Source of the DNA: Pseudomonas sp. RIT288
Lineage (GTDB): Bacteria; Pseudomonadota; Gammaproteobacteria; Pseudomonadales; Pseudomonadaceae
DNA: 64,000 nucleotides
Assembly (NCBI RefSeq): GCF_000631985.1
Contig: NZ_JFYN01000034.1
Span: forward strand, 124,001 to 188,000
Direction of reading: 5' to 3'
The position numbers and the translations under genes are program-made. Every line of letters starts with the position of its first letter. Position 1 is the first letter of the stretch. Positions 7,858 to 16,002 of this stretch are shown piece after piece. The notes under the pieces are model-generated. The model was not told the origin of the DNA. It saw nothing but the letters and a program-made list of their open reading frames with translations, and did no database searches.

Positions 7858-8637
7858 TTACAGGTGGCTACGTCGGTATTGTTCGGGCGTACACCCGGCC
7901 TGCCGGGCAAACATGGCGATGAAGGCCGAGGCACCGCTGTAACCCAGATCGAAAGCGATTTCCTGCACGCTCTTCGTGCTTTCCAGCGCCTCGATGGCGG
8001 CCAGATAACGCAGGCGCTGACGCCATTCGCCGAAACTCATCCCCAGTTCGCGCACGAACTGGCGGGCCAGCGTCCGCTCGCTGACGTGCACCTGCGCCGC
8101 CCAATGCGCGAGCGGCTGGTTATTCCCCGGATCAGCCTGCAACGCGTCGAGGATCGCCAGCAACCCGGGGTTGCTCGCATACGGCAGATAGCACTCATGC
8201 ACCGGCGCCTGTCGCAGTTGATCGACCAGCACCTGGGCCAGACGCTGATCGGCATCCAGCTCGGGGATCTTCACGTCGCGGGCGGCGAAGTCCCTGAGAA
8301 TCGCCTTGAGGATGTCGCTGATCGCCAGGGTGCAGGCCCGCGCCGGCAGATCGGCGCAGACCTTCGGATCAAGGCACACCGCGCGATAGTTGACCGGTTG
8401 ATGGCTGTAGAAACTGTGCTCGACTTGCGGCGGCACCCACACCGCATATTGCGGCGGCGACATGAAGCGGCTGCCGTCGACGTCCATGTGCAGCACGCCG
8501 TGAGCCGCGTACTCCAGCGTGCCCCACGGATGCCGGTGCGGCGCGGCGTATTCATGGGCGCTGAAGTCGGCGTAGCGGAAGTACACCGCTGACGGCAGTT
8601 CGCTGAAATCCAGCAGATCGATGTGTTTGCTGTTCAT
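7858..8637 (-). CDS. AraC family transcriptional regulator
   Basis: A 259-residue regulator. Residues about 25-90 form a cupin-type sensor domain (HEYAAPHRHPWGTLEYAAHG, then WVPPQVEHSF), and residues about 150-255 hold the two helix-turn-helix motifs (WAAQVHVSERTLARQFVREL, then VQEIAFDLGYSGASAFIAMF). It is divergent from an EamA-type exporter at 8735, an arrangement also seen for NimR and its exporter in E. coli, so it most likely controls that neighbour. The inducer is unknown. A pair of direct repeats with 21-base spacing at the gene start could be its operator. Confidence 0.9.
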   Translation of the reverse strand: MNSKHIDLLDFSELPSAVYFRYADFSAHEYAAPHRHPWGTLEYAAHGVLHMDVDGSRFMSPPQYAVWVPPQVEHSFYSHQPVNYRAVCLDPKVCADLPARACTLAISDILKAILRDFAARDVKIPELDADQRLAQVLVDQLRQAPVHECYLPYASNPGLLAILDALQADPGNNQPLAHWAAQVHVSERTLARQFVRELGMSFGEWRQRLRYLAAIEALESTKSVQEIAFDLGYSGASAFIAMFARQAGCTPEQYRRSHL

Positions 8638-8639
8638 GC

Positions 8640-8669
8640 TGTCCGGTTGCAGAGGCAGGTTGTCCGGTT
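8640..8669. promoter_or_regulatory. Direct repeat, candidate AraC-type operator
   Basis: TGTCCGGTT occurs twice (8640-8648 and 8661-8669), 21 bases apart, in the 97-base divergent gap between the araC-like gene and the exporter gene. AraC family proteins typically bind two direct half-sites on the same DNA face, about 21 bases apart. The role is inferred from spacing and position. Confidence 0.5.
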
Positions 8670-8734
8670 CGCAGTATAGGGCTGCATCCAGACAGGGGAT
8701 AATCAGCGTTCATCAACGTTCTGGTTTTAACCCC

Positions 8735-9622
8735 ATGCAATACGCGTTTCCCCTGCTGGCGATTTTCATTTGGGCCGGCAATACCGTGATCAACAAACTG
8801 GCGGTCGGGGCGATCTTCCCCGCCGAGATCGGTTTCTATCGCTGGCTGCTCGCCGGCCTGTTGTTCACGCCGTTCATGCTCAAAGCGGTGATCGCCCACT
8901 GGCCGCAGATCCGCCCGAACCTGGGTAAGATCTTCATCCTCGGCGTGCTGGGCATGGCGGTCTATCAAAGCCTGGCCTACTTCGCCGCGACCCTGACCAC
9001 GGCGACCAACATGGGCATCATTCTGTCGCTGATGCCGCTGATGTCGCTGGCCATGGCCATCATCAGCCTCGGCCAGCGCCTGACCGCCGGCGCCTTGTTC
9101 GGCGCGATACTGTCGTTCGCCGGTGTGCTGGTGGTGGTGTCGTCCGGCAGCCTCGGCGCCTTGCTGCAACACGGGGTGAACCTGGGCGATGCGATGATGC
9201 TGATCGCCACACTGGCCTACGCGATCTACAGCACCCTGCTGAAAAAATGGCAGCTGCGCCTGCCGCCGCTGGTGTTGCTGTATCTGCAGGTGCTGGTGGC
9301 GATTGTGGTGCTGTTTCCGCTGTACGCCGCCTCGCCGAAAACCGGTTTCACCGCGCAGAACATTCCGCTGGTGCTGTATGCATGCCTGCTGGCCTCGATG
9401 CTCGCGCCGCTGGCGTGGATGCAGGCGGTGCAGCGCCTGGGGCCGAGTCGCACGACCTTGTTCTTTAACCTGCTGCCGTTGATTACCGCGCTGATTGCGG
9501 CGGTCGTGTTGAAGGAGCAGTTGGCGATGTATCACCTGGTGGGCGGGGTGTTGACGTTGGGTGGGGTGATTCTTTCCGAACGCTGGACCACCGTTCTAGG
9601 CCGCAAACTCAGCGTTGCCTGA
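8735..9622 (+). CDS. EamA family (DMT) exporter
   Basis: A 295-residue drug/metabolite transporter with ten hydrophobic segments in two EamA repeats. The first repeat starts MQYAFPLLAIFIWAGNTV and the second near LGDAMMLIATLAYAIYSTLL. Conserved family elements include FYRWLLAGLLF in span 2 and LKEQLAMYHLVGGVLTLGGV near the end. Such proteins export small metabolites or toxic compounds across the inner membrane; the substrate cannot be told. The start at 8735 is set by the first hydrophobic span; 38 further in-frame codons upstream overlap the operator region and are unlikely to be used. Confidence 0.9.
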   Translation: MQYAFPLLAIFIWAGNTVINKLAVGAIFPAEIGFYRWLLAGLLFTPFMLKAVIAHWPQIRPNLGKIFILGVLGMAVYQSLAYFAATLTTATNMGIILSLMPLMSLAMAIISLGQRLTAGALFGAILSFAGVLVVVSSGSLGALLQHGVNLGDAMMLIATLAYAIYSTLLKKWQLRLPPLVLLYLQVLVAIVVLFPLYAASPKTGFTAQNIPLVLYACLLASMLAPLAWMQAVQRLGPSRTTLFFNLLPLITALIAAVVLKEQLAMYHLVGGVLTLGGVILSERWTTVLGRKLSVA

Positions 9623-9630
9623 CAAATTCC

Positions 9631-9730
9631 TGTGGCGAGGGAGCTTGCTCCCGCTGGGGCGCGAAGCGGCCCCTTTTGTAAAAGCCGGGGCCTGCTGCGC
9701 AGTCCAGCGGGAGCAAGCTCCCTCGCCACA
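9631..9730. repeat. REPIN (type A)
   Basis: TGTGGCGAGGGAGCTTGCTC and its inverse separate the convergent exporter and lipase genes, eight bases from either stop codon. Confidence 0.85.
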
Positions 9731-9738
9731 AAAGCAGG

Positions 9739-10629
9739 TTAAACCCCAGCTGCCTTGAGCCGCGCCGCATGCTCGACAAACAACCGCACCGGATCCGCCC
9801 CTTTGCCCACCAGCCCCAGCGACTGGTTGACGATATCGAAGTGATCCAGCGGATAGTCGTCGCCAATCACCGTGCCGAGGTGCGAGCTGTAGCGTCCGAC
9901 CATCCCGTCACACTGCCCCGGCTCACGCACGAAGGTTTTCGCGAACAAGCGGCAGCTGCGGTTAGTGCCGTCGAACAGGTTGCCGCCGCGATCCGTTTTG
10001 CCCGGTTGCAACGTCCCTGACCACGAGTAATACCGCACGCCATTGACCTCTTCCGGCCCCTCTCCGCCCCAGGTTTCGGGCAGGCCCTGTGGATAACGCT
10101 GATTAAACAGCGCCACCCCTTCACGGGTCAGCGATTGATGCGAAGCATGGATATCCACCGGCAGTTTCGGCCCGTGGTAACCGGTTTCCAGCAGCGCCAT
10201 CAACCAGCCGACAAAACGCAACAGCACCTCAAGTACGCGGCCCTTGGCGCTGTTCGCCGGGTAGTGTTTCTGTAGATAGTCGGCCAGTTCCGAGCCGTGA
10301 TTGGGCCCGGCCACGGAGGTTACCGAGGCGACCAGATCCGGCCGTTTTGCAGCGGCATAACGTGCGGTCAACGAACCCTGGCTGTGGCCGAACAGATTGA
10401 CCCTGGCGGCGCCGGTCTCGCGCAGAATCTCGTCGATGCGCGCCAGCAACTGCTCGCCACGCACCTCGGTGGAATTGAGCGGCGACACCTGCACCGCAAT
10501 CACCGTCGACCCGCCACGGCGCAACGCCTTGATGATCCCGTACCAGTACGGATACAGCAGCAGCCGGATAAATCCGAGCATGCCCGGCACCAGTACCAGT
10601 GGATAACGTGTCGCCGAACTTTGTGACAT
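9739..10629 (-). CDS. Triacylglycerol lipase / esterase, family I.1-like
   Basis: A 296-residue alpha/beta hydrolase aligned by eye with the bacterial true lipase family I.1. It keeps YPLVLVPGMLGF (oxyanion loop), VRGEQLLARIDEI, the nucleophile elbow GHSQG, the catalytic Asp in CDGMVGRYSSHLG, the catalytic His in HFDIVNQ, and two cysteines (NRSCRLF and GQCDG) placed like the family disulfide. It differs in lacking a signal peptide and in having GHSQG where secreted family members have GHSHGG. No foldase (lif) gene is adjacent. Both facts suggest the foldase-independent branch and possibly a cytoplasmic location. Start 10629 follows AAGGATG at a good distance. Confidence 0.88.
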   Translation of the reverse strand: MSQSSATRYPLVLVPGMLGFIRLLLYPYWYGIIKALRRGGSTVIAVQVSPLNSTEVRGEQLLARIDEILRETGAARVNLFGHSQGSLTARYAAAKRPDLVASVTSVAGPNHGSELADYLQKHYPANSAKGRVLEVLLRFVGWLMALLETGYHGPKLPVDIHASHQSLTREGVALFNQRYPQGLPETWGGEGPEEVNGVRYYSWSGTLQPGKTDRGGNLFDGTNRSCRLFAKTFVREPGQCDGMVGRYSSHLGTVIGDDYPLDHFDIVNQSLGLVGKGADPVRLFVEHAARLKAAGV

Positions 10630-10720
10630 GGGCAAACATCCTTGTGGTCGCTGAGTGGATGCCAGACGTGCAAAACGCCCGCCAAGCCTCCTCCCTGATG
10701 ATGACAACTGCACCATCAGC

Positions 10721-11026
10721 CTACTTCAGGCCCACCACCCCCGCCACAATCAGCCCCACCGACAGCAGTTTGACCAGGGTCAGGCTCTCGCCGAGCAGGG
10801 CAAAACCGAGAAACACCGTGCCCAGCGAGCCGATCGCCGTCCAGATCGGATAGGCGATGCTCACCGGCAACTCGCGCATGGCCAACGTCAGGAAGTAGAT
10901 CCCGCCAATCGCCGCCGCCACCGTGATCAACGACGGCCACAAGCGGGTGAAGCCTTCGGCGTACTTCATGCCCATGGCGAAAGTCACCTCGAAGCCGGCG
11001 GCGATCAGCAGGAACAGCCAGGCCAC
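10721..11026 (-). CDS. Small multidrug resistance (SMR) transporter, SugE/Gdx-like
   Basis: A 101-residue protein with four membrane spans, the standard SMR size. The membrane glutamate essential for proton-coupled transport is present in span 1 (AGFEVTFAMGMKYAEGF), and span 3 has the family signature LPVSIAYPIWTAIGSLG. The closest picture in memory is SugE (Gdx), the guanidinium exporter, but quaternary ammonium exporters of the Qac type look similar and no guanidine riboswitch was recognised upstream. It acts as a dimer in the inner membrane. The stop codon of azoR is one base before its start, so the two are probably cotranscribed. Confidence 0.87.
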   Translation of the reverse strand: MAWLFLLIAAGFEVTFAMGMKYAEGFTRLWPSLITVAAAIGGIYFLTLAMRELPVSIAYPIWTAIGSLGTVFLGFALLGESLTLVKLLSVGLIVAGVVGLK

Positions 11027-11665
11027 CTAGAACCTCCGGGCGAGATCGAGCAAACGCTGCTCGGCCTCGGCCACTGACACCGCGAAGGTGCGCTCGGCCG
11101 ACTCTTCGCCCTCGGCCGCGACCACGCTGACGTCGTTGATGCCGACGAAACCCAGCGCCGTACGCAGCCATGGATCGGCGTGGTTGAGGGCTTCCAGCTC
11201 ACCACCCGGGCCGAAGCCGAAACCGCCACGACTGGTGACGATCAGCGCTTTCTTGCCTTGCAACAGCGGCGTGTACTGGGCCACACCATTGTCCAGGGTG
11301 TGGTCGAACGTGAGGCCCAAACGTACGATCTGATCGACCCAGGCCTTGAGGCCGCTGGGTACGCTGAAGTTGTACATCGGCGTGGAAATCAGCAGCAGGT
11401 CATGCTCGAACAACTCGCCGACCAGTTGATCGCTGAGCGCCAGATCGGCCTGCATCGACAGCGGCCGTGCTTCGGGTTCAGGGTGAAACGCAGCGGCAAC
11501 AAAGGCTTCGTTGACTGGCGGGATCAGTGCGCGCCCGACTTCACGACGGGTGACCTGCGCCTGCGGATGGCGCAATTGCCAGGCGCTGAGAAAGATTTCC
11601 GCGAGGCGCCGTGAATGCGAACGCTCACCCCGTGGGCTGGCATGAATCGCAAGAATTTTGCTCAT
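11027..11665 (-). CDS. azoR: FMN-dependent NADH-azoreductase AzoR
   Basis: A 212-residue flavodoxin-fold quinone/azo reductase that uses FMN and NAD(P)H. The FMN phosphate loop SPRGERSHSRRL is at residues about 9-20, PMYNFSVPSGLKAWVDQIVR near residue 95 stacks on the flavin, and TSRGGFGFGPGG near residue 140 completes the site. The start is fixed by a near-perfect GGAGGAAAT binding site. The gene is divergent from a LysR regulator and overlaps or abuts the SMR gene downstream, so the pair may form a detoxification unit under that regulator; this is inferred from arrangement. Confidence 0.92.
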   Translation of the reverse strand: MSKILAIHASPRGERSHSRRLAEIFLSAWQLRHPQAQVTRREVGRALIPPVNEAFVAAAFHPEPEARPLSMQADLALSDQLVGELFEHDLLLISTPMYNFSVPSGLKAWVDQIVRLGLTFDHTLDNGVAQYTPLLQGKKALIVTSRGGFGFGPGGELEALNHADPWLRTALGFVGINDVSVVAAEGEESAERTFAVSVAEAEQRLLDLARRF

Positions 11666-11786
11666 CTGTATTTCCTCCGGACTAGAATCAAACGGCTTGT
11701 GGCTTGCAGCTTGAAGCTCATCGCTGCGTCCATTCAACTGAGCAAAAATCAGTCGGGATGAATCCATTTCATCCATGGAGTATTCA

Positions 11787-12731
11787 ATGTTCGCCTCGTT
11801 GCCGCTGACCGCCCTGCGCGCCTTCGAATCCGCTTCGCGGCTACTGAGTTTCAAGGCTGCCGCCGAAGAGTTGTCGGTCACGCCGACGGCGATTTCTCAT
11901 CAGATTCGCGCGCTGGAAGACTGGCTCGGCGTGGCGCTGTTCGAACGTTTGCCACGTCAGGTACGCCTGACCGAAGGTGGCGAGCGGTTGTTTCGCAGCC
12001 TGCACGGCGCGCTGCTGGAAGTCGCGCAAAGCGTCGACACCCTGCGTCCGCAGCGCAGTGGCAGCAGCCTGACACTGTCGACCACCGCCGCGTTTGCCGC
12101 GCTGTGGCTGGTGCCGCGCCTCGGAAGGTTTTATGCGCAACACCCGAACATCAATGTGCGCCTCGACACCCACTGCGAAGTCATCGACCTGCATCAAGAC
12201 GCCAGCGTCGATCTGGTGCTGCGCTACAGCCTCGACGATTACCCCAATCTTTACGGCGTGTGCCTGTTCGATGAGTCCTTCGGCGTGTACGGATCGCCGG
12301 AACAGGTGGCGCTGGCCGCCCGGCGCACACCGGCGCTGATCAGCGTGCGTTGGCACAACTCGAAGCTGTATGCCCACGGCTGGCAAGCGTGGTGTGCCCG
12401 CTCCGGTGAACGGTGGCTGAACCAGCATCCGGCGATTCGCGAATACGACGAAGAGCACTACGCCCTGCAAGCAGCGATTGCCGGACAAGGCCTGGTGCTG
12501 GCGAGCAATGTTCTGGTCTCGCAGAGCATCGCCAGTGGGTTGCTGGTGCCATACAAGGGGCAGGTGCAGGTCAATGGTGCCGGGTACAGCGCGTTGTGTG
12601 TGCCGGGACGGGAACGGCATCCGCCGGTGCGTGCATTTTTTGCCTGGTTACAGGAGGAGGCCGTGTTGTCCGGACTGACGCCAAGATCGCAGCCTTCGGC
12701 AGCGCCTACAGGGGGGACGGTGGAAATCTGA
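11787..12731 (+). CDS. LysR family regulator, GcvA-like
   Basis: A 314-residue transcription factor. The N-terminal winged helix-turn-helix reads LPLTALRAFESASRLLSFKA then ELSVTPTAISHQIRALEDWL. The effector domain follows from about residue 90. The start at 11787 is preferred because a GGAG lies seven bases upstream; the ATG at 11775 lies within that site. It is divergent from azoR and probably regulates it. The last ten or so codons (RSQPSAAPTG) are read from half of a type B REP sequence, so the natural C-terminus has been rewritten by the repeat. Confidence 0.9.
   Translation: MFASLPLTALRAFESASRLLSFKAAAEELSVTPTAISHQIRALEDWLGVALFERLPRQVRLTEGGERLFRSLHGALLEVAQSVDTLRPQRSGSSLTLSTTAAFAALWLVPRLGRFYAQHPNINVRLDTHCEVIDLHQDASVDLVLRYSLDDYPNLYGVCLFDESFGVYGSPEQVALAARRTPALISVRWHNSKLYAHGWQAWCARSGERWLNQHPAIREYDEEHYALQAAIAGQGLVLASNVLVSQSIASGLLVPYKGQVQVNGAGYSALCVPGRERHPPVRAFFAWLQEEAVLSGLTPRSQPSAAPTGGTVEI
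12690..12714. repeat. REP half-element inside the LysR reading frame
   Basis: AGATCGCAGCCTTCGGCAGC-type sequence is one arm of the type B repeat. No inverted partner follows. It encodes the residues RSQPSAAP at the end of the LysR protein. Confidence 0.8.
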
Positions 12732-12825
12732 TAAAACTTTTTGCGTCGCTCAGGACTCACAACCTGGGTAAGCGATCACGTCCGCAGAACGTGGCGCCAA
12801 TCGGATTAGCCTCCAGGAGACTGAA

Positions 12826-13356
12826 ATGAGCGACCTGCATTTGTCTGATGTTCAAACCCTGCGCGAACGCGCACGGCAACACGTCGAAAACGGCGCGGTA
12901 ACCGAGAGCTACAGCGCCAACCGTGAAGAGGTGCTGCGCTTGCTCAACGAATCGCTGGCCACTGAACTGGTCTGCGTGCTGCGCTACAAGCGTCACTACT
13001 TCATGGCCAACGGTCTGAAAGCCAACGTGGCCGCCGACGAATTCCTCGAACACGCGACCCAGGAAGCGCAACACGCCGACCGTCTGGCCGAGCGCATTGT
13101 GCAACTGGGCGGCGAGCCGGAGTTCAACCCGGACCTGCTGTCGAAAATGTCTCACGCCCAATATGTGGCCGGGAACACCTTGAAGGAAATGGTCTACGAA
13201 GACTTGGTGGCCGAACGGATCGCCATCGACAGCTACCGCGAGATCATCCAGTACATCGGCGAGAAAGACCCGACCACCCGCCGCATCTTCGAAGACATCC
13301 TCGCGCAGGAAGAAGAGCATGCGGATGACATGGCCGACATTCTGAAAGACCTGTAA
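12826..13356 (+). CDS. Ferritin-like (bacterioferritin-type) protein
   Basis: A 176-residue four-helix bundle protein. The metal ligands are visible as E in LATELVCVLRYKRH, the E-x-x-H of ATQEAQHADRLAERI, E in EMVYEDLVAERIAIDSYREI, and E-x-x-H in LAQEEEHADDM, the normal di-iron pattern. It is longer than classic bacterioferritin (about 158) by an N-terminal extension and matches my memory of PA4880 of P. aeruginosa. The likely role is intracellular iron binding or oxidation; heme binding is not shown, since the usual interface methionine could not be placed. A GGAG lies nine bases before the start. Confidence 0.85.
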   Translation: MSDLHLSDVQTLRERARQHVENGAVTESYSANREEVLRLLNESLATELVCVLRYKRHYFMANGLKANVAADEFLEHATQEAQHADRLAERIVQLGGEPEFNPDLLSKMSHAQYVAGNTLKEMVYEDLVAERIAIDSYREIIQYIGEKDPTTRRIFEDILAQEEEHADDMADILKDL

Positions 13357-13372
13357 GCCCTTCAAAACCGCC

Positions 13373-13532
13373 TTCGCGAGCAGGCTCGCTCCCACACAGG
13401 AATCCATTTCAAATGTGAGAGCGAGGCTGCTCGCGAAGGGGTCGCAACAGATGCCAAAAGATCGCAGCCTGCGGCAGCGCCTGCAGAGGATTGCATTTTC
13501 CTGTAGGCGCTGCCGCAGGCTGCGATCTTTTG
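13373..13532. repeat. Two REPINs in tandem (type C then type B)
   Basis: 13373-13438 is a type C pair (TTCGCGAGCAGGCTCGCTCC with its inverse); 13455-13532 is a type B pair (AAAAGATCGCAGCCTGCGGC with its inverse). They fill the gap between two convergent genes. Confidence 0.85.
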
Positions 13533-13541
13533 CTTTTGCCT

Positions 13542-15617
13542 TTACTTGGTCGGCTTGACGGTCACTGGCGCCTTGCCCGCCTTCATCTGCTCAAGCAGCG
13601 GCGCACACTGGTTCGGTTCCCCGCCACTCGGCGCCACCAGCGCCAGCAGCCCCGCCGCCGGTGCAGCAATTACGCCCAGCGCGACCATCCCCGCTCCGCG
13701 CAGCATCAACGGCACGGCCTTGACCCCGGCGTCCGGCTTGATGAACTTGCCGCGCACGTACAGCGGTGAACGCAGCGAAATCAAACGCCAGCCCTTGGAC
13801 TCCGGCGTCACCGTCAGGTCCAGTTGCTCGGTGGCCATGTTCGCCGTGCCGTCGATATAGATGATCGCGTTCTCGGTATCGAACACAAACAGCCGCGTGG
13901 TTGCCAGACCAGTCTTGATGTCAAAGTCCGCCGCTGCACAGTTGATCTTCACTTCCTTGTCGCCAAAGATCTTGCCGATCACATAGTTGCCGACGTTGAG
14001 CCCTGCCAGCTCCATCAGCTCACGGCTGATCGCACCGTCGTTGATCAGCATCTTCAACTGGCCATTGGCGCCGCCGAGCAGCTTGGCCACCGAGTTGCCG
14101 CGACCGCTGATATCAGCGTCGCCATTGAGCTCACCAAAACTGGTTTTCATCGGTTCGAAGGTCGGGAACAACTGCTTGAGCTTGAACCCGCGCGCGGTCA
14201 GCTTGGCGCGGCCTTCCATAGGTTCGGTGCGACCGTTGAGGCGGATCTGCGCATCCAGATTGCCGCCGGCCACGCCGAAGCGCAGCGGTTCGAGGCTGAG
14301 TTCGCCGTCGTTGAGTTTCAGGTGGGTATAAAGGTCGGTGAACGGCAGTTTTTCGCTGTGGACGATGCGCTTGCCGGTGAACTCGACGTCGGCATCCATC
14401 GCGCGCCAGCGGTCGGTCTTGAATTCTTCCACCGGCAGCACTTTGTCAGTCGGCTGCTTGCTCTCGCCGCCGCGGGCCTTCTGCTTGTCATTGGAATCGG
14501 CGCCGATCAGTGGCGCGAGGTCGGCGAACAGCAATTGATTGGACAGCAACGCGCCGCTGAGCTTGGGCCGTGGCTGGCTGGCGACATAGGTCAGATCGCC
14601 GTGAATGTCACTGCCGCCGATCTTGCCGTTGAACTGCTCATAGGTGAATTTTGCGCCTGCGGCGTCATGCAATTTGGCGATCAAGTGACCGTCGGTGGAA
14701 TACGGCGGCGTATCCGGCAGGGTCACGCCCGTCAGTGGATAGAGGTTACCGAGGCTGGCACCGGCCAGTTTCAGACGCAGATCGAGGGCGCCGAGGTTCA
14801 TCGGGTCGGTCAAGGTGCCGGCGAGTTCGATGCTGGTGGCGCCGATCTTCGCCTGAGCCTGCAGCGGGAACGGTTTGTTCGCATCCTGCAACGCCAGCAG
14901 CCCGCCGATCTTGCCCTGGCCGGTGAGGCTCTGGCCGTGGTATTGGCCTTTGACCTTCAGCGCGAACGCATAGTCCTGCGGCGCAGCGCCTTTGTCCTGC
15001 GCGGTCTTCGCGGCTTTGGCGCCAACGATATCGCTGAACGGAATCGGTTTGCCCAGCGGATCGATCACCACGTCGAGATTGGTCTTCAGCGTCTGATCGT
15101 CAAGCGTGACGTGGCCCTTGTCGAAGCCAATCGCACCGATGTCCACCACCCAGTTCGACGGTTCGGCATTCGGGTCTTTCGGGTCGAACTTGAAGGTCCA
15201 GTTGGCGCGACCATCGGCCAGGCGTTGCAGTTGCGCATTGGGTTCGGTCAGGTCGATGCGCGGGATGGTCACCCGTTGCGCCAGCAGTGCCAGCGGCGAG
15301 ATGCGCAGTTCCACGCGTTTGAGCGTGACCATCTGCGGCTGCTTCGACCAGTCCGGGTTGCCCAGCGTCAGGTCTTCAGCCACCACGTGCGGCCACGGCA
15401 CCCAGGCCCGCCAGCCGCCCTCCTCCGGCTCGCGCTGCCAGATCACCGCGAGGTTGCCATTGATGGCGAACGGTCGATGCAGTTCTTCCGAGACTTTGGC
15501 GTTGAGCGGCGGTTTGATCCGGTTCCAATCGAAGAACACGATGATCAGAACCAGTACCGCCAGCAGCAGTAAGAGGGTGGCGAAGGTCCAACTGAAGATT
15601 TTTCCGGTGCGCGTCAT
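13542..15617 (-). CDS. AsmA family protein
   Basis: A 691-residue protein with one N-terminal membrane anchor (IFSWTFATLLLLLAVLVLII, residues about 6-28) and a large periplasmic, beta-rich body typical of the AsmA/TamB/YhdP group, now viewed as bridge-like lipid carriers between inner and outer membrane. The AsmA signature lies in the first 150 residues (LTLGNPDWSKQPQMVTLKRV) and again near residue 540 (NDGAISRELMELAGLNVGNY). The start at 15617 was chosen because it gives the signal anchor; 15 upstream in-frame codons are not needed. Its lipid substrate is unknown. It is divergent from the repeat protein at 16003. Confidence 0.9.
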   Translation of the reverse strand: MTRTGKIFSWTFATLLLLLAVLVLIIVFFDWNRIKPPLNAKVSEELHRPFAINGNLAVIWQREPEEGGWRAWVPWPHVVAEDLTLGNPDWSKQPQMVTLKRVELRISPLALLAQRVTIPRIDLTEPNAQLQRLADGRANWTFKFDPKDPNAEPSNWVVDIGAIGFDKGHVTLDDQTLKTNLDVVIDPLGKPIPFSDIVGAKAAKTAQDKGAAPQDYAFALKVKGQYHGQSLTGQGKIGGLLALQDANKPFPLQAQAKIGATSIELAGTLTDPMNLGALDLRLKLAGASLGNLYPLTGVTLPDTPPYSTDGHLIAKLHDAAGAKFTYEQFNGKIGGSDIHGDLTYVASQPRPKLSGALLSNQLLFADLAPLIGADSNDKQKARGGESKQPTDKVLPVEEFKTDRWRAMDADVEFTGKRIVHSEKLPFTDLYTHLKLNDGELSLEPLRFGVAGGNLDAQIRLNGRTEPMEGRAKLTARGFKLKQLFPTFEPMKTSFGELNGDADISGRGNSVAKLLGGANGQLKMLINDGAISRELMELAGLNVGNYVIGKIFGDKEVKINCAAADFDIKTGLATTRLFVFDTENAIIYIDGTANMATEQLDLTVTPESKGWRLISLRSPLYVRGKFIKPDAGVKAVPLMLRGAGMVALGVIAAPAAGLLALVAPSGGEPNQCAPLLEQMKAGKAPVTVKPTK

Positions 15618-16002
15618 GCACAAAACTCCTGATGACGACCGCACGCCGATTTCGCGACGCACAGCTGAAACGGCGGGCCAAAGCGGCCCTCATGAAATCT
15701 ACGACTGGCAAACAGTGCGCAGGTTTAATCGGAATATAGATTCCGCGGCAAAAAATCGCCCGAATGCTGACCGATTGGTCGAACAGCGTTACCGCTGCCC
15801 GCACATTTGCGAGGCGCGAGTGAGTCGAAAATACCCACTGCGGTGCAAAACCACCGCCCGCAAACGCCCGAGCTAGAGCGCCTCGGCAGAACAATCAATT
15901 CTGTTGATTATTACCATTGCGTTTATGAACTTTTATATCGACTTATCGAGAGTAGCATTGGCTTCGTACCCACTTTATCGCCCTCCCAAGGAGCAACTCA
16001 TC
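15618..16002. other. Divergent intergenic region with short palindrome
   Basis: 385 bases separate the asmA-like gene from the repeat-protein gene. No convincing gene is present. The half next to 16003 is AT-rich, and AATCAA-TTCTG-TTGATT (15893-15909) is an inverted repeat that could bind a regulator. The binding site CAAGGAGC at 15988 serves the downstream gene. Confidence 0.5.

Noticed and set aside
10721..11100. Guanidine riboswitch ahead of the SMR gene
   Set aside because: The gene starts one base after azoR; there is no leader in which such an element could lie.
15893..15909. Anr box upstream of the repeat protein
   Set aside because: The halves are in outward order (AATCAA then TTGATT), opposite to the Anr arrangement.
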